Origin: Oscillospiraceae bacterium | GTDB lineage: Bacteria; Bacillota; Clostridia; Oscillospirales; Ruminococcaceae | Direction: 5' to 3' | Assembly: GCA_029098085.1 (NCBI GenBank) | Contig: JAQXNQ010000264.1 | Coordinates: 1-16,854, forward strand | DNA length: 16,854 nucleotides | Shown here: piece after piece, positions 5,924-12,962 of the stretch | Numbering within the stretch: the stretch's first letter is position 1 | Layout: each line of letters opens with the position of its first letter | Notes under the pieces: generated by a model | Databases searched by the model: none | Seen by the model: the letters and a program-made list of their open reading frames with translations, nothing else | Told to the model about the DNA's origin: nothing | Program-made: the position numbers and the translations under genes

Positions 5924-7381
5924 ATGACGGCAAAATCAAACAAGAAGCAGCTTCATACCGCTTTGGACGGGCTCCCCTTCGGGGACGGCAGCCCGGAATC
6001 CCTGGGCAGGGTGGATAAAAGGCTGCCGGAGGGCATTACCTCCCGGATGCTGTACAGGGACGTGGTGCGCATCGCCTGGCCCTCCTTTGTGGAGCTGATG
6101 CTGACCCAGCTGACCTCCATGGTGGATCTGATGATGGTGGGCTCGCTGGGCGCCTGGGCGCTGACCGCCGTCGGCCTGACGACCCAGCCCAAGTTCCTGC
6201 TGATGACCATGTTTGCCGCCATGAACGTGGGCGCAACGGCGCTGGTGGCCCGGTACAAGGGCGCCGGGACTCCGGAAAAGGCCAATCTGGTGGTGCGGCA
6301 GGCCATGCTGCTGACCTTTCTGCTGTCGCTGACCGCCTCCATTCTCGGGTATGTATTCGCGGAGCCCATGGTGCTTTTTATGGGCGCGGCGGATGAACAG
6401 GCCCTGCAGGGCGGCACCGTCTACCTGCAGATTCAGATGCTGGGCTTTGTCTTCATGGCCCTGACCAGCACCTTTACGGCGGTACTGCGCGGCGTGGGAG
6501 ATTCCCGTACGGCCATGGTCTACAATCTGATCGCCAATCTGGTCAATGTGGTGTTCAACTACCTGCTGATCTACGGGCATCTGGGCTTTCCGCAGATGGG
6601 GGTGGCGGGCGCTTCCCTGGCTACCATCATCGGTCAGTTTGTGGCCTTTGTCATGGCGGGATTGGTCATGCTCCGGGGCCGCGGATACCTGAAGCTGCGG
6701 CTGCGGGAGGGCTTCCGGCCCAACCGGGAGATTCTGGAGAACATCTTCCAGATCGGTCTGCCGGCCATGGTGGAGCAGCTGCTGATGCGGGCGGGCATGA
6801 TCATCTACTCCAAAACCGTGGCTTCTCTGGGCACCGTTCCCTTTGCCACCCATCAGGTCTGCATGAATATTCAGGCTCTTTCCTTCATGAACGGACAGGC
6901 CTTTGCCGTCTCGGCCACCACCCTCATGGGGCAGAGCCTTGGCCGGAAGCGCCCCGACATGGGACAGGCCTACTGCACCCGCACCCGGCGGATCGGCATG
7001 ATGGTGGCCATTCTCATCGGTCTGACCTTCGTTTTCTTCGGTCATCAGCTGGTGGGGCTGTACAACGACGACCCCGAGATCATCCGGCTGGGCGGCAGGA
7101 TTCTGCTGCTGGTGGCGGTCATGCAGCCGCTGCAGTCCTCCCAGTTCATCATCGCGGGCGGTCTCCGGGGAGCGGGCGATACCAGGGCTACCGCGGTCAT
7201 TACCTTCATTACCGTGCTGCTGGTGCGTCCCATCTCGGCCATCGTGTTCATCAACCTGTTCCATTGGGGGCTGGAGGGCGCCTGGATCGCCATGGTGCTG
7301 GATCAGCTGCTCCGCTCCATTCTGGTGCTGCTGCGGTATCAGAGCGGCAAATGGAAGCAGATCAAGCTGAAAAACGAATGA
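5924..7381 (+). CDS. MATE family multidrug exporter (first copy)
   Basis: This 485-residue inner-membrane protein has about twelve hydrophobic segments in two MatE halves. MATE transporters expel cationic drugs, dyes or metabolites in exchange for Na+ or H+. Recognisable family stretches include WPSFVELMLTQLTSMVDLMMVGSLG in the first helix, the FMALTSTFTAVLRGVGDSRTAM segment, and the matching second-half GGLRGAGDTRATAVITF; this paired RG.GD.R is typical. An N-terminal extension of about 50 residues is hydrophilic. The start was put at ATG 5924 because the ribosome site upstream works with that start only through a hairpin-shortened spacer; GTG 5894 would add ten residues. It faces a second, clearly different MATE gene tail to tail. 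The leader suggests regulated expression. The substrate is unknown. Confidence 0.92.
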   Translation: MTAKSNKKQLHTALDGLPFGDGSPESLGRVDKRLPEGITSRMLYRDVVRIAWPSFVELMLTQLTSMVDLMMVGSLGAWALTAVGLTTQPKFLLMTMFAAMNVGATALVARYKGAGTPEKANLVVRQAMLLTFLLSLTASILGYVFAEPMVLFMGAADEQALQGGTVYLQIQMLGFVFMALTSTFTAVLRGVGDSRTAMVYNLIANLVNVVFNYLLIYGHLGFPQMGVAGASLATIIGQFVAFVMAGLVMLRGRGYLKLRLREGFRPNREILENIFQIGLPAMVEQLLMRAGMIIYSKTVASLGTVPFATHQVCMNIQALSFMNGQAFAVSATTLMGQSLGRKRPDMGQAYCTRTRRIGMMVAILIGLTFVFFGHQLVGLYNDDPEIIRLGGRILLLVAVMQPLQSSQFIIAGGLRGAGDTRATAVITFITVLLVRPISAIVFINLFHWGLEGAWIAMVLDQLLRSILVLLRYQSGKWKQIKLKNE

Positions 7382-7420
7382 AAAATCCCTTCCGTTCCTT
7401 TGGGAGACGGAAGGGATTTT
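7382..7420. terminator. Bidirectional terminator between the MATE genes
   Basis: AAAATCCCTTCCGT (7382-7395) and ACGGAAGGGATTTT (7407-7420) form a perfect 14-bp stem with an 11-nt loop. T-runs occur on both strands. It fills the 40-bp gap between the two convergent MATE genes and should stop transcription from both. Confidence 0.93.
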
Positions 7421-7421
7421 G

Positions 7422-8819
7422 TCATGCGGCGGGCTTGTCCAGCGGCAGAATCTCCTTTTTATAAATATGCCGCAGGAAGAGGGCGCTGAACAGCAGCGAG
7501 GCCAGCTCGGCGATGGGGAACGCCCACCAGACCATATTGACGTCCCCGCTCAGCGACAGCAGCCAGGCCGCCGGCAGCAGCACCACCAGCTGACGGGCAA
7601 CCGACACGATCAAACTCAGCATGCCGTTGCCGAGCGCCTGAAACACCGATCCGGCAATGATGCAGAAGCCCGCCAGAACAAAGTGGGTCGTGATGATCCG
7701 AAGGGCCGGGATGCCCATGGACAGCATATGCTCCGAAGCATCAAACAGCGCCAGAAACTTGTCCGGGAAAATCTGGAAAATGATCATGAAGAGGGTCAGC
7801 ATGATCTCAGCAACACAGATGCTCAGCTTGATGACATGGACAATGCGTTCCTTGTGCCGGGCGCCGTAGTTGTAGGCGATGATGGGCACCATGGCGTTGT
7901 TCATGCCGATGACCGGCATGACCGCGAAGCTCTGCAGCTTGAAATAGACGCCGAAAATGGCCGTGGCCGTGGAGGAAAAGCCCATGAGGATGGTGTTCAT
8001 GCCCAGGGTCATCAGGGAGCCGATGGACATCATGACAATGGACGGAACGCCTACCTTATAGATCTGCCCTACGATGCCTCCGCGGGGACGGAGCTCCTGC
8101 AGCCGGAAGGTAATCTCCTTGTTGCGGGTCAGGTTCAGGTACAGGCCGATCAGGCAGGCCAGCGCCTGTCCGATCACCGTTGCCACCGCCGCACCGGCCA
8201 CCCCCATGGCGGGGAAGCCCAGCAGGCCGAAGATCATGATGGGATCCAGAATGATGTTGACAATGGCGCCGGTGGACTGGGAGATCATGCTGTACATCGT
8301 CTTGCCGGTGGACTGAAGCAGCCGCTCCAGCGTCACCTGACCAAACAGGAAAACCGAGCCGATGCAGACAATGCCCAGATAGGCGTCGCCGCCCTCGATG
8401 ATGGCCGGAATGTCAGTCTGCAGGGTGAAGTACAGGTTGGTGCCAAACAGACCGAACAGCAGAAACGCCGCCGCGCTGACAATGGCCAGGAAAAGGCCGT
8501 TGCAGGCCGTCCGGTTGGCCTGCTCAAACTTCTTCTCGCCGAGACTGCGGGACAGAAGGGCGTTGATGCCGACGCCGGTGCCGCTTCCCACGGCGATCAT
8601 CAGGTTCTGTACCGGGAAGGCCAGGGACAGGGCGGTCAGGGCATCCTCACTGACCCGGGAGACGAAAATGCTGTCCACCACGTTGTACAGCGCCTGCACC
8701 ATCATCGAGATCATCATGGGCAGCGCCATGGAAAACAGCAGCTTCCCCATCGGCATAGTTCCCATCTTGTTTTCGGCACGGACCTCCTGTCCGGTGCCGG
8801 ACTGCTGCGCATTTGACAT
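7422..8819 (-). CDS. MATE family multidrug exporter (second copy)
   Basis: The protein has 465 residues with about twelve membrane segments. The first helix reads MGKLLFSMALPMMISMMVQALYNVVDS followed by IFVSRVSEDALTALSLAFPVQNLMIAVGSGTGVG. This is the typical start of the NorM/DinF-like MATE branch common in clostridia, and it differs markedly from the neighbouring copy. It should export organic cations or drugs using an ion gradient. The ATG at 8817-8819 has GAGGTG 6 nt upstream. Upstream lie a near-consensus promoter, a terminator-like hairpin and a MarR-type palindrome, which point to drug- or stress-inducible control. No marR gene is present in the window, so any repressor would be encoded elsewhere. 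The substrate is unknown. Confidence 0.93.
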   Translation of the reverse strand: MSNAQQSGTGQEVRAENKMGTMPMGKLLFSMALPMMISMMVQALYNVVDSIFVSRVSEDALTALSLAFPVQNLMIAVGSGTGVGINALLSRSLGEKKFEQANRTACNGLFLAIVSAAAFLLFGLFGTNLYFTLQTDIPAIIEGGDAYLGIVCIGSVFLFGQVTLERLLQSTGKTMYSMISQSTGAIVNIILDPIMIFGLLGFPAMGVAGAAVATVIGQALACLIGLYLNLTRNKEITFRLQELRPRGGIVGQIYKVGVPSIVMMSIGSLMTLGMNTILMGFSSTATAIFGVYFKLQSFAVMPVIGMNNAMVPIIAYNYGARHKERIVHVIKLSICVAEIMLTLFMIIFQIFPDKFLALFDASEHMLSMGIPALRIITTHFVLAGFCIIAGSVFQALGNGMLSLIVSVARQLVVLLPAAWLLSLSGDVNMVWWAFPIAELASLLFSALFLRHIYKKEILPLDKPAA

Positions 8820-8844
8820 GGAATCACCTCATCGCATTTCATTA

Positions 8845-8858
8845 GTTAGGTATCTAAC
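8845..8858 (-). promoter_or_regulatory. MarR-type operator before the second MATE gene
   Basis: GTTAG-gtat-CTAAC is a perfect 5-bp inverted repeat around four bases, next to a TATACT (8859-8864, minus strand) that could be a -10 box. It is embedded in the TTAG-TTAGGTA pattern often seen at MarR-family operators in Firmicutes. A repressor bound here would cover the start region of the exporter transcript. Confidence 0.6.
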
Positions 8859-8869
8859 AGTATAGACAG

Positions 8870-8896
8870 AAAAATGCCCGCCGTTTGACCGGCGAG
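8870..8896 (-). terminator. Terminator-like hairpin upstream of second MATE gene
   Basis: On the minus strand a 7-bp stem (8890-8896 with 8877-8883, one U-G pair) and a 6-nt loop are followed by CA and five U residues. It lies between the strong promoter at 8909-8938 and the exporter. No gene lies upstream on this strand that it could serve, so attenuation is the simplest reading. Confidence 0.5.
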
Positions 8897-8908
8897 TTGA
8901 CTGTGTTT

Positions 8909-8938
8909 ATTGTATCATGCCGGACTTTTGCCTGTCAA
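8909..8938 (-). promoter_or_regulatory. Near-consensus promoter for the second MATE gene
   Basis: On the minus strand a perfect TTGACA -35 box (8933-8938) is followed after 18 nt by TACAAT (8909-8914). The predicted start, near 8902, is only a few bases before the terminator-like hairpin. Confidence 0.65.
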
Positions 8939-9105
8939 GAGCGGCGGGAAACTTCCGCTTTTTGTCAGGAAATACAGAAGGCCAGCGGATTTTTTTTAGC
9001 GATATGACAGCACTTTCCGGCATCGGCTTCCAGCCCGCCAGCGAAAAACTTTACCGCTCTTTCATGCGTTTTTTCTTGTCTTTGGAAAAAGCCGGCTTAT
9101 CTTTA
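8939..9105. other. Non-coding stretch with nothing assigned
   Basis: This is the remaining part of the 356-bp gap between the second MATE gene and the phosphodiesterase gene. It contains a weak plus-strand hairpin (AGCGG 8940-8944 with CCGCT 8955-8959) followed by T residues, and an isolated T8 run near 8990. A short frame beginning at 8917 has no ribosome site and no recognisable protein. I see no RNA gene or repeat here. Confidence 0.5.
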
Positions 9106-9134
9106 TTGAATTTTCACGAAAAAGGGTATATAAT
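9106..9134 (+). promoter_or_regulatory. Sigma-A promoter for the phosphodiesterase gene
   Basis: TTGAAT (9106-9111), a 17-nt spacer and a perfect TATAAT (9129-9134). The start of transcription near 9141 gives a leader of about 35 nt that ends in a perfect AAAGGAGG ribosome site (9161-9168). Confidence 0.8.
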
Positions 9135-9175
9135 GGCATTGAAATTGATTTTCAACAGCTAAAGGAGGCCTTTTC

Positions 9176-10480
9176 GTGCAGGATCGTTATGTCGTTGTCC
9201 TTTCGGCGGATGCCATGGTTTTTGAGGATCTGGAGGAGCTTTCCAGGCTTTATGCCGTCGCTGACATATGGGATCGGGCTGCCCGTGTGGAGCGAGTACA
9301 GTCCATCTACCCCACCATTACCTATCCCTGCCACACCACCATGATGACCGGCCTGTACCCGGACCGGCACGGCGTGCTGCAAAATGAGATGCAGCAGCTC
9401 TGCACCCGCTCCAATCCCTGGCAGCATATGCGTTCGTCCGCCAGAGGAAAAACTATTTTCGACCGTGCCAAGGAAAACGGTCTGACCACGGCCTCCGTCT
9501 TCTGGCCTGTCACCGGAAGAGATCCTCATATTGATTATCTGATTGACGAATACTGGCCGCAGCACGGCGAATCCTCCGAGCAGTGCTTCCGGGATTCCGG
9601 CACCAGCGAGGAGGTCATGGAAAAGATTGTCCGCCCAAACCTTAAACTGATTGAAAACCGCCATCGCCAGCACCCCTGGGCCGACGCCTTTGTCATGCAG
9701 TGCGCCTGCGACATGCTGACCGCCTTCAAGCCGAACCTGCTGATGATCCATCCCGCCAACATCGATGGCTACCGACACCAGACCGGCCTGTTCTCCCCAA
9801 AGGTCACGTCCGGTCTCCATGAAACCAACCTCTGGCTCAGCCAGCTGATGAAGGCGGCGGACGACGCCGGCATCCTGGACAAAACCGACTTTTTCCTGGT
9901 CAGCGACCACGGGCAGATGAATATCCGGCGCTGCATCGCCCTCAACGTGCTGCTGGCGGAAAAAGGCCTGATCGATGTGGACGAAGCAGGCCATATCCGG
10001 GACTGGACTGCCTTTGCCAAGTCCGGCGGCATGTCGGCGCTGGTCTATCTGAAGCATCCGGACGACGCCGATGCCCTCCGGCGGACGCAGACTGCGCTGG
10101 AGGAGATCAAAGCCACCGAAACAGCCGGAATCGGCGAGATCTTCACCGAAGAAGAGGCCCGGACAAGGCATCACTTGGGCGGCCCCTTCTCCTTTGTCGT
10201 CGAAACGGACGGCTACACCACCTTCAGCAACGACTGGATCCGTCCCCTTGTCCGGCCGCAGGACAACAGCGATTACCGTTTCGGCATGGCCACCCACGGC
10301 TACCTGCCGGAAAAGGGTCCGCAGCCGACGCTGATCGCATGGGGGCCCCACATGAAGCCGGGAGCCCTGCTGAAAAGGGCGTATCTGGTGGACGAAGCAC
10401 CCACCTTTGCCAGAGCCCTCGGCATCGAACTGCCCGATACGGACGGCCGGTGCCTGGATGAGCTGTTTGCGGAAGAATAA
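9176..10480 (+). CDS. Nucleotide pyrophosphatase/phosphodiesterase family protein
   Basis: This 434-residue protein belongs to the type I phosphodiesterase/nucleotide pyrophosphatase branch of the alkaline phosphatase superfamily. All residues expected for the two-zinc centre can be placed: D12, the nucleophile T49 in YPTITYPCHTT, D197 and H201 in IDGYRHQTG, D244-H245 in LVSDHGQM, and H374 in MATHGYLPEKGPQ. Family members cleave phosphodiester or pyrophosphate bonds in nucleotides, phospholipids or phosphonates; the substrate here is not known. There is no signal peptide, whereas many NPPs are secreted or anchored, so it should be cytoplasmic. The start is GTG 9176, 7 nt after an AAAGGAGG site. 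It is transcribed alone and converges on dpaB. Confidence 0.88.
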   Translation: MQDRYVVVLSADAMVFEDLEELSRLYAVADIWDRAARVERVQSIYPTITYPCHTTMMTGLYPDRHGVLQNEMQQLCTRSNPWQHMRSSARGKTIFDRAKENGLTTASVFWPVTGRDPHIDYLIDEYWPQHGESSEQCFRDSGTSEEVMEKIVRPNLKLIENRHRQHPWADAFVMQCACDMLTAFKPNLLMIHPANIDGYRHQTGLFSPKVTSGLHETNLWLSQLMKAADDAGILDKTDFFLVSDHGQMNIRRCIALNVLLAEKGLIDVDEAGHIRDWTAFAKSGGMSALVYLKHPDDADALRRTQTALEEIKATETAGIGEIFTEEEARTRHHLGGPFSFVVETDGYTTFSNDWIRPLVRPQDNSDYRFGMATHGYLPEKGPQPTLIAWGPHMKPGALLKRAYLVDEAPTFARALGIELPDTDGRCLDELFAEE

Positions 10481-10487
10481 CGAAGAG

Positions 10488-10513
10488 CGCCCGCCTTTCG
10501 AGACGGGCGTTTT
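10488..10513 (+). terminator. Terminator after the phosphodiesterase gene
   Basis: CGCCCG (10488-10493) pairs with CGGGCG (10504-10509), and TTTTCC follows. It lies in the 36-bp gap between this gene and the convergent dpaB. The minus strand lacks a clear U-run, so it probably serves only the plus-strand gene. Confidence 0.7.
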
Positions 10514-10516
10514 CCT

Positions 10517-11104
10517 TCACAGCGCACGGATCACCGGCTGCAGCTGCACCCCCCTCAGGGCCGCCTCCAGCGTCTGGGGGATCAGGGAAAAGTCCGCCAC
10601 CACCGACGCCGGTTTCCCCTCCGGGTTATCCTGCCGGAAGGGGACAAAATAGAAATGCTCCCGGGCCAGCAGCGCTCCGATGTTTTTGGCGCTGCCCTTC
10701 AGAGCGTCGTTGGTAGAGGGAGCCAGCACCACCGGCCGCCCCCGCCGCAGATGGCTCTTCACCGCCATGGTCGCCGCCGTATCGGTCACGGCCAGATTCA
10801 GCTTCGCCAGAGTATTGCCGGTACAGGGTGCCACCAGCAGAATATCAATCAGATCGGCGGGGCCGATGGGCTCCGCCTCCGCGATGGTACAGACCGGCTT
10901 TCTGCCGCACAGCGCCTCCGCCCGCCGGAGAAAATCCGCCGCCCTGCCGAAGCGGGTATCCATCCGGGCGGCGTTTTCCGAAAAAACCGGCAGAATCTCA
11001 TAGCCCAGCTCCCGGCAGCGGGCCATCTGGGCAAAGGCCGCTTCAAAGGTACAAAAGGATCCGGTCAGGCAAAAGCCCAGCCGGACCGGTTCAGTCCGCT
11101 CCAC
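10517..11104 (-). CDS. dpaB: Dipicolinate synthase subunit B
   Basis: This flavoprotein-like subunit of 195 residues works with DpaA in the mother cell of sporulating bacteria to make dipicolinic acid, the calcium chelator of the spore core. Recognisable stretches are the N-terminal LGFCLTGSFCTF, the central LLVAPCTGNTLAKLNL block followed by AVTDTAATMAVKSHLRRGRPVVLAPSTNDAL, and PFRQDNPEGKPASVVADF near the end, all typical of DpaB/SpoVFB. It overlaps the end of dpaA, so the two are almost certainly co-translated. GTG at 11102-11104 is preferred (AAGGAGG about 9 nt upstream); a TTG at 11105-11107 would add one residue. In Bacillus subtilis the operon continues with asd and dapG; here it ends with dpaB. 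Confidence 0.93.
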   Translation of the reverse strand: MERTEPVRLGFCLTGSFCTFEAAFAQMARCRELGYEILPVFSENAARMDTRFGRAADFLRRAEALCGRKPVCTIAEAEPIGPADLIDILLVAPCTGNTLAKLNLAVTDTAATMAVKSHLRRGRPVVLAPSTNDALKGSAKNIGALLAREHFYFVPFRQDNPEGKPASVVADFSLIPQTLEAALRGVQLQPVIRAL

Positions 11105-11978
11105 CAATCTCCGCCTCCTTCTGCAGAATCAGCTCCAGCAGCCACTGGGCCGCCGATTCGGGCACCGTCCTGCCCGGCAGGGAAAGGGCCTTCACCAGCC
11201 GCAGCCCCAGCTGTCCCGCCGCCCGTTCATCGATGCCGCCGGGCATCGAGGCCAGCTCGATCAGCAGACAGTCCCGCCGCAGCCGGGAAAGCTCCGCTTC
11301 GCCGAAAACGGTTCTGGGAATGGTCGAAAAAACCAGATCGATCCGCTCCGGCTCCCGGATGTCGTCGAGGGGCACCCCCTCCGCTCCGGCCAGCGCTGCC
11401 CAGACCCGCTGCTCCGACGACCGGGCCGCACAGATCACCCGCGCGCCGTAGGCCTGCAGCATCCGGCAGAGGTTTTTGGCGATCCGCCCGCCGCCCAGCA
11501 CCAGTACCCGACTTCCCAGCAGGGTGCGGGGCCGCAGCTCACAGGCCAGGGTTACTGCCGCTTCGGCGGTCGCGGCGGCGTTTTTCACCGTAAAGGTCTC
11601 ATCGTCCAGGTAGTCGGTCAGCATCAGGCCCCGCTGACGGCAGTCCGCCCGGAAGGCCTCATCCGCCCTTCCGCAGAAGATCAGCGTATCCCGATGGCAG
11701 AGATCCAGCAGATACCGCAGCAGCACCGGGTTTCCGTCATGAAAGGGCGCTCGGAGATGCACGCCGTCCGACGACAGGGGCAGCGGCAGAATCAGAAGGT
11801 CCGGCTGCTGGCGCAGCTCGCTGATCTGGGAGAGATTTCGTAGCCCGGGCACCGCCGCCAGCCGTTCGCCGAAGCCCAGGGTATAGAGGGTACAGGGCTG
11901 TTTTTCCGCCAGCAATCGGCAGAGGCAGACAAAGCGCTCATCGCCCCCGGCCGCCAGCAGAGTGGTTCGTTTATTCAT
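11091..11978 (-). CDS. dpaA: Dipicolinate synthase subunit A
   Basis: The 295-residue protein is the dehydrogenase-like subunit of dipicolinate synthase, which converts the lysine-pathway intermediate (dihydro-)dipicolinate precursor to dipicolinic acid with NAD(P). The C-terminal half has a Rossmann motif, VLVLGGGRIAKNLCRMLQAYGA, with G162-G-G-R-I-A167, then VICAARSSEQ and STIPRTVFGEAEL. The N-terminal half begins LLAAGGDERFVCLCRLLAE, as in SpoVFA. Length is close to the family value of about 295-300. The ATG at 11976-11978 has only a weak ribosome site, and no better in-frame start was seen upstream. A sigma-K-like promoter lies 90-120 bp upstream. Its presence marks the organism as a spore former. 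Confidence 0.94.
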   Translation of the reverse strand: MNKRTTLLAAGGDERFVCLCRLLAEKQPCTLYTLGFGERLAAVPGLRNLSQISELRQQPDLLILPLPLSSDGVHLRAPFHDGNPVLLRYLLDLCHRDTLIFCGRADEAFRADCRQRGLMLTDYLDDETFTVKNAAATAEAAVTLACELRPRTLLGSRVLVLGGGRIAKNLCRMLQAYGARVICAARSSEQRVWAALAGAEGVPLDDIREPERIDLVFSTIPRTVFGEAELSRLRRDCLLIELASMPGGIDERAAGQLGLRLVKALSLPGRTVPESAAQWLLELILQKEAEIGGAD

Positions 11979-12067
11979 GGCTGTTTCCGCGCCTTTCCGG
12001 GCTCCGGCAGGCTTTATTCCGCCGGAAAGCCCTGCTGCCGCCCGGGAAATCCCCGGACGGTCTGGGA

Positions 12068-12096
12068 CATTCTATGCGGAGGGAACACAGACGGTG
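12068..12096 (-). promoter_or_regulatory. Putative sigma-K promoter for dpaA-dpaB
   Basis: On the minus strand CAC (12094-12096) is followed after 17 nt by CATAGAATG (12068-12076). This matches the mother-cell sigma-K pattern AC...CATAnnnTA in all but the last base. The B. subtilis homologue of this operon is sigma-K dependent (established knowledge). It would give a leader of about 80 nt. Confidence 0.5.
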
Positions 12097-12153
12097 ATTC
12101 CTTCCGCGCGCCTTCCGGTTGCGTTCCCCTGAAAAAAGGAACGGCAGAATTGT

Positions 12154-12182
12154 TTGAAACCGCCCGGCAAAGGGGATATAAT
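12154..12182 (+). promoter_or_regulatory. Sigma-A promoter for the XRE regulator
   Basis: TTGAAA (12154-12159), a 17-nt spacer and a perfect TATAAT (12177-12182). Because this promoter covers two upstream in-frame ATGs (12154 area and 12181), the protein must start further on, at ATG 12214. Confidence 0.85.
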
Positions 12183-12213
12183 GGACATAACTAAAGAAAA
12201 GAGCGGATCCAAA

Positions 12214-12899
12214 ATGAGTTTCGGACAAAATCTGCAGTTTCTGAGAAAAATGCAGGGCGGCATGACCCAGGAGGAGCTGGCGGAAAAGCTGGGCGTCAGC
12301 AGGCAGACGGTCTCCAAATGGGAGCTGGACACGGCATACCCGGAAATCGGCAAGGTCATCGAGCTTTGCAGCCTGTTTTCCTGCACGATGGATCAGCTGA
12401 TCCGGGAGGACATGACCCTGACGGACAAAGCTTACTCCAACATCCGGTTTGAATGGGTCGAGGCCTTCCGATACCTTCCCTACGCCGTCATCAGCAGGGA
12501 GCCAGAGGACGACGCCAAGGCTCATGTAAAAAATGGGCAGCAGCCCTGCAGCTCGACGCCCCGCAGATCATCGGCTGGGATTTCCCGATGGTCTCCCAGG
12601 AGCAAATTAACGTCTTCAATATGCAAGGCTATGCCGCCGCCCTGATTCTGCCCGACGGCGTCACGCCCGGGGAAGGCGAAGCGCTGACCCAGCAGCGGCA
12701 GAAATACATCGCCGTCACCATCAAAAGCCCCTTCTCCGACCCCTTCCGGGTCATCCCGGGGGCCTACAGGCTGCTGATGTCCCGCATGGAGCATCTTGGC
12801 ATCCGGCCCTGCCATGACAAGGCGGTCATCTCCTGCTTTGAGAAGGAGTATGTCATGGACGGCACCGAGTATATGGATGTTTACATTGCGGTGGAATAA
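12214..12899 (+). pseudogene. XRE regulator with effector-binding domain, frameshifted
   Basis: Two frames join to give one plausible protein of 228 residues. Residues 1 to about 65 form an XRE helix-turn-helix (MTQEELAEKLGVSRQTVSKWE). The C-terminal 110 residues, in another frame, look like a GyrI/AraC-type effector-binding domain (IIGWDFPMVSQEQINVFNMQGYAAAL onward, ending YMDVYIAVE). The break is at the A6 run 12528-12533. Adding one A restores the reading VKKWAAALQLDAPQ and makes the total length a multiple of three. As it stands, translation of the first frame ends at 12645 with an unrelated tail. The rest is well preserved, so this is a recent mutation, a phase-variable or slippage-corrected gene, or a sequencing error. 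The gene is divergent from dpaA. Target unknown. Confidence 0.8.
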
Positions 12900-12903
12900 A
12901 GCC

Positions 12904-12932
12904 TTGTACAAAATCCGCTCCTGTAGTAAGAT
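12904..12932 (+). promoter_or_regulatory. Sigma-A promoter for the radical SAM gene
   Basis: TTGTAC (12904-12909), a 17-nt spacer and TAAGAT (12927-12932). It begins just after the stop codon of the broken regulator, so the radical SAM gene does not depend on it. Confidence 0.6.
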
Positions 12933-12962
12933 AAAGGAAAGACTCAGAAAGGAGACGGATTC

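Noticed and set aside
8885..8913. Plus-strand promoter TTGACC-17-TATTGT
   Set aside because: It overlaps the better minus-strand promoter and hairpin, has a poor -10 box, and the phosphodiesterase gene has a stronger promoter close to its start.
8917..9162. An 81-residue plus-strand frame in the gap before the phosphodiesterase gene
   Set aside because: It has no ribosome site, crosses the promoter of the next gene and shows no recognisable domain.
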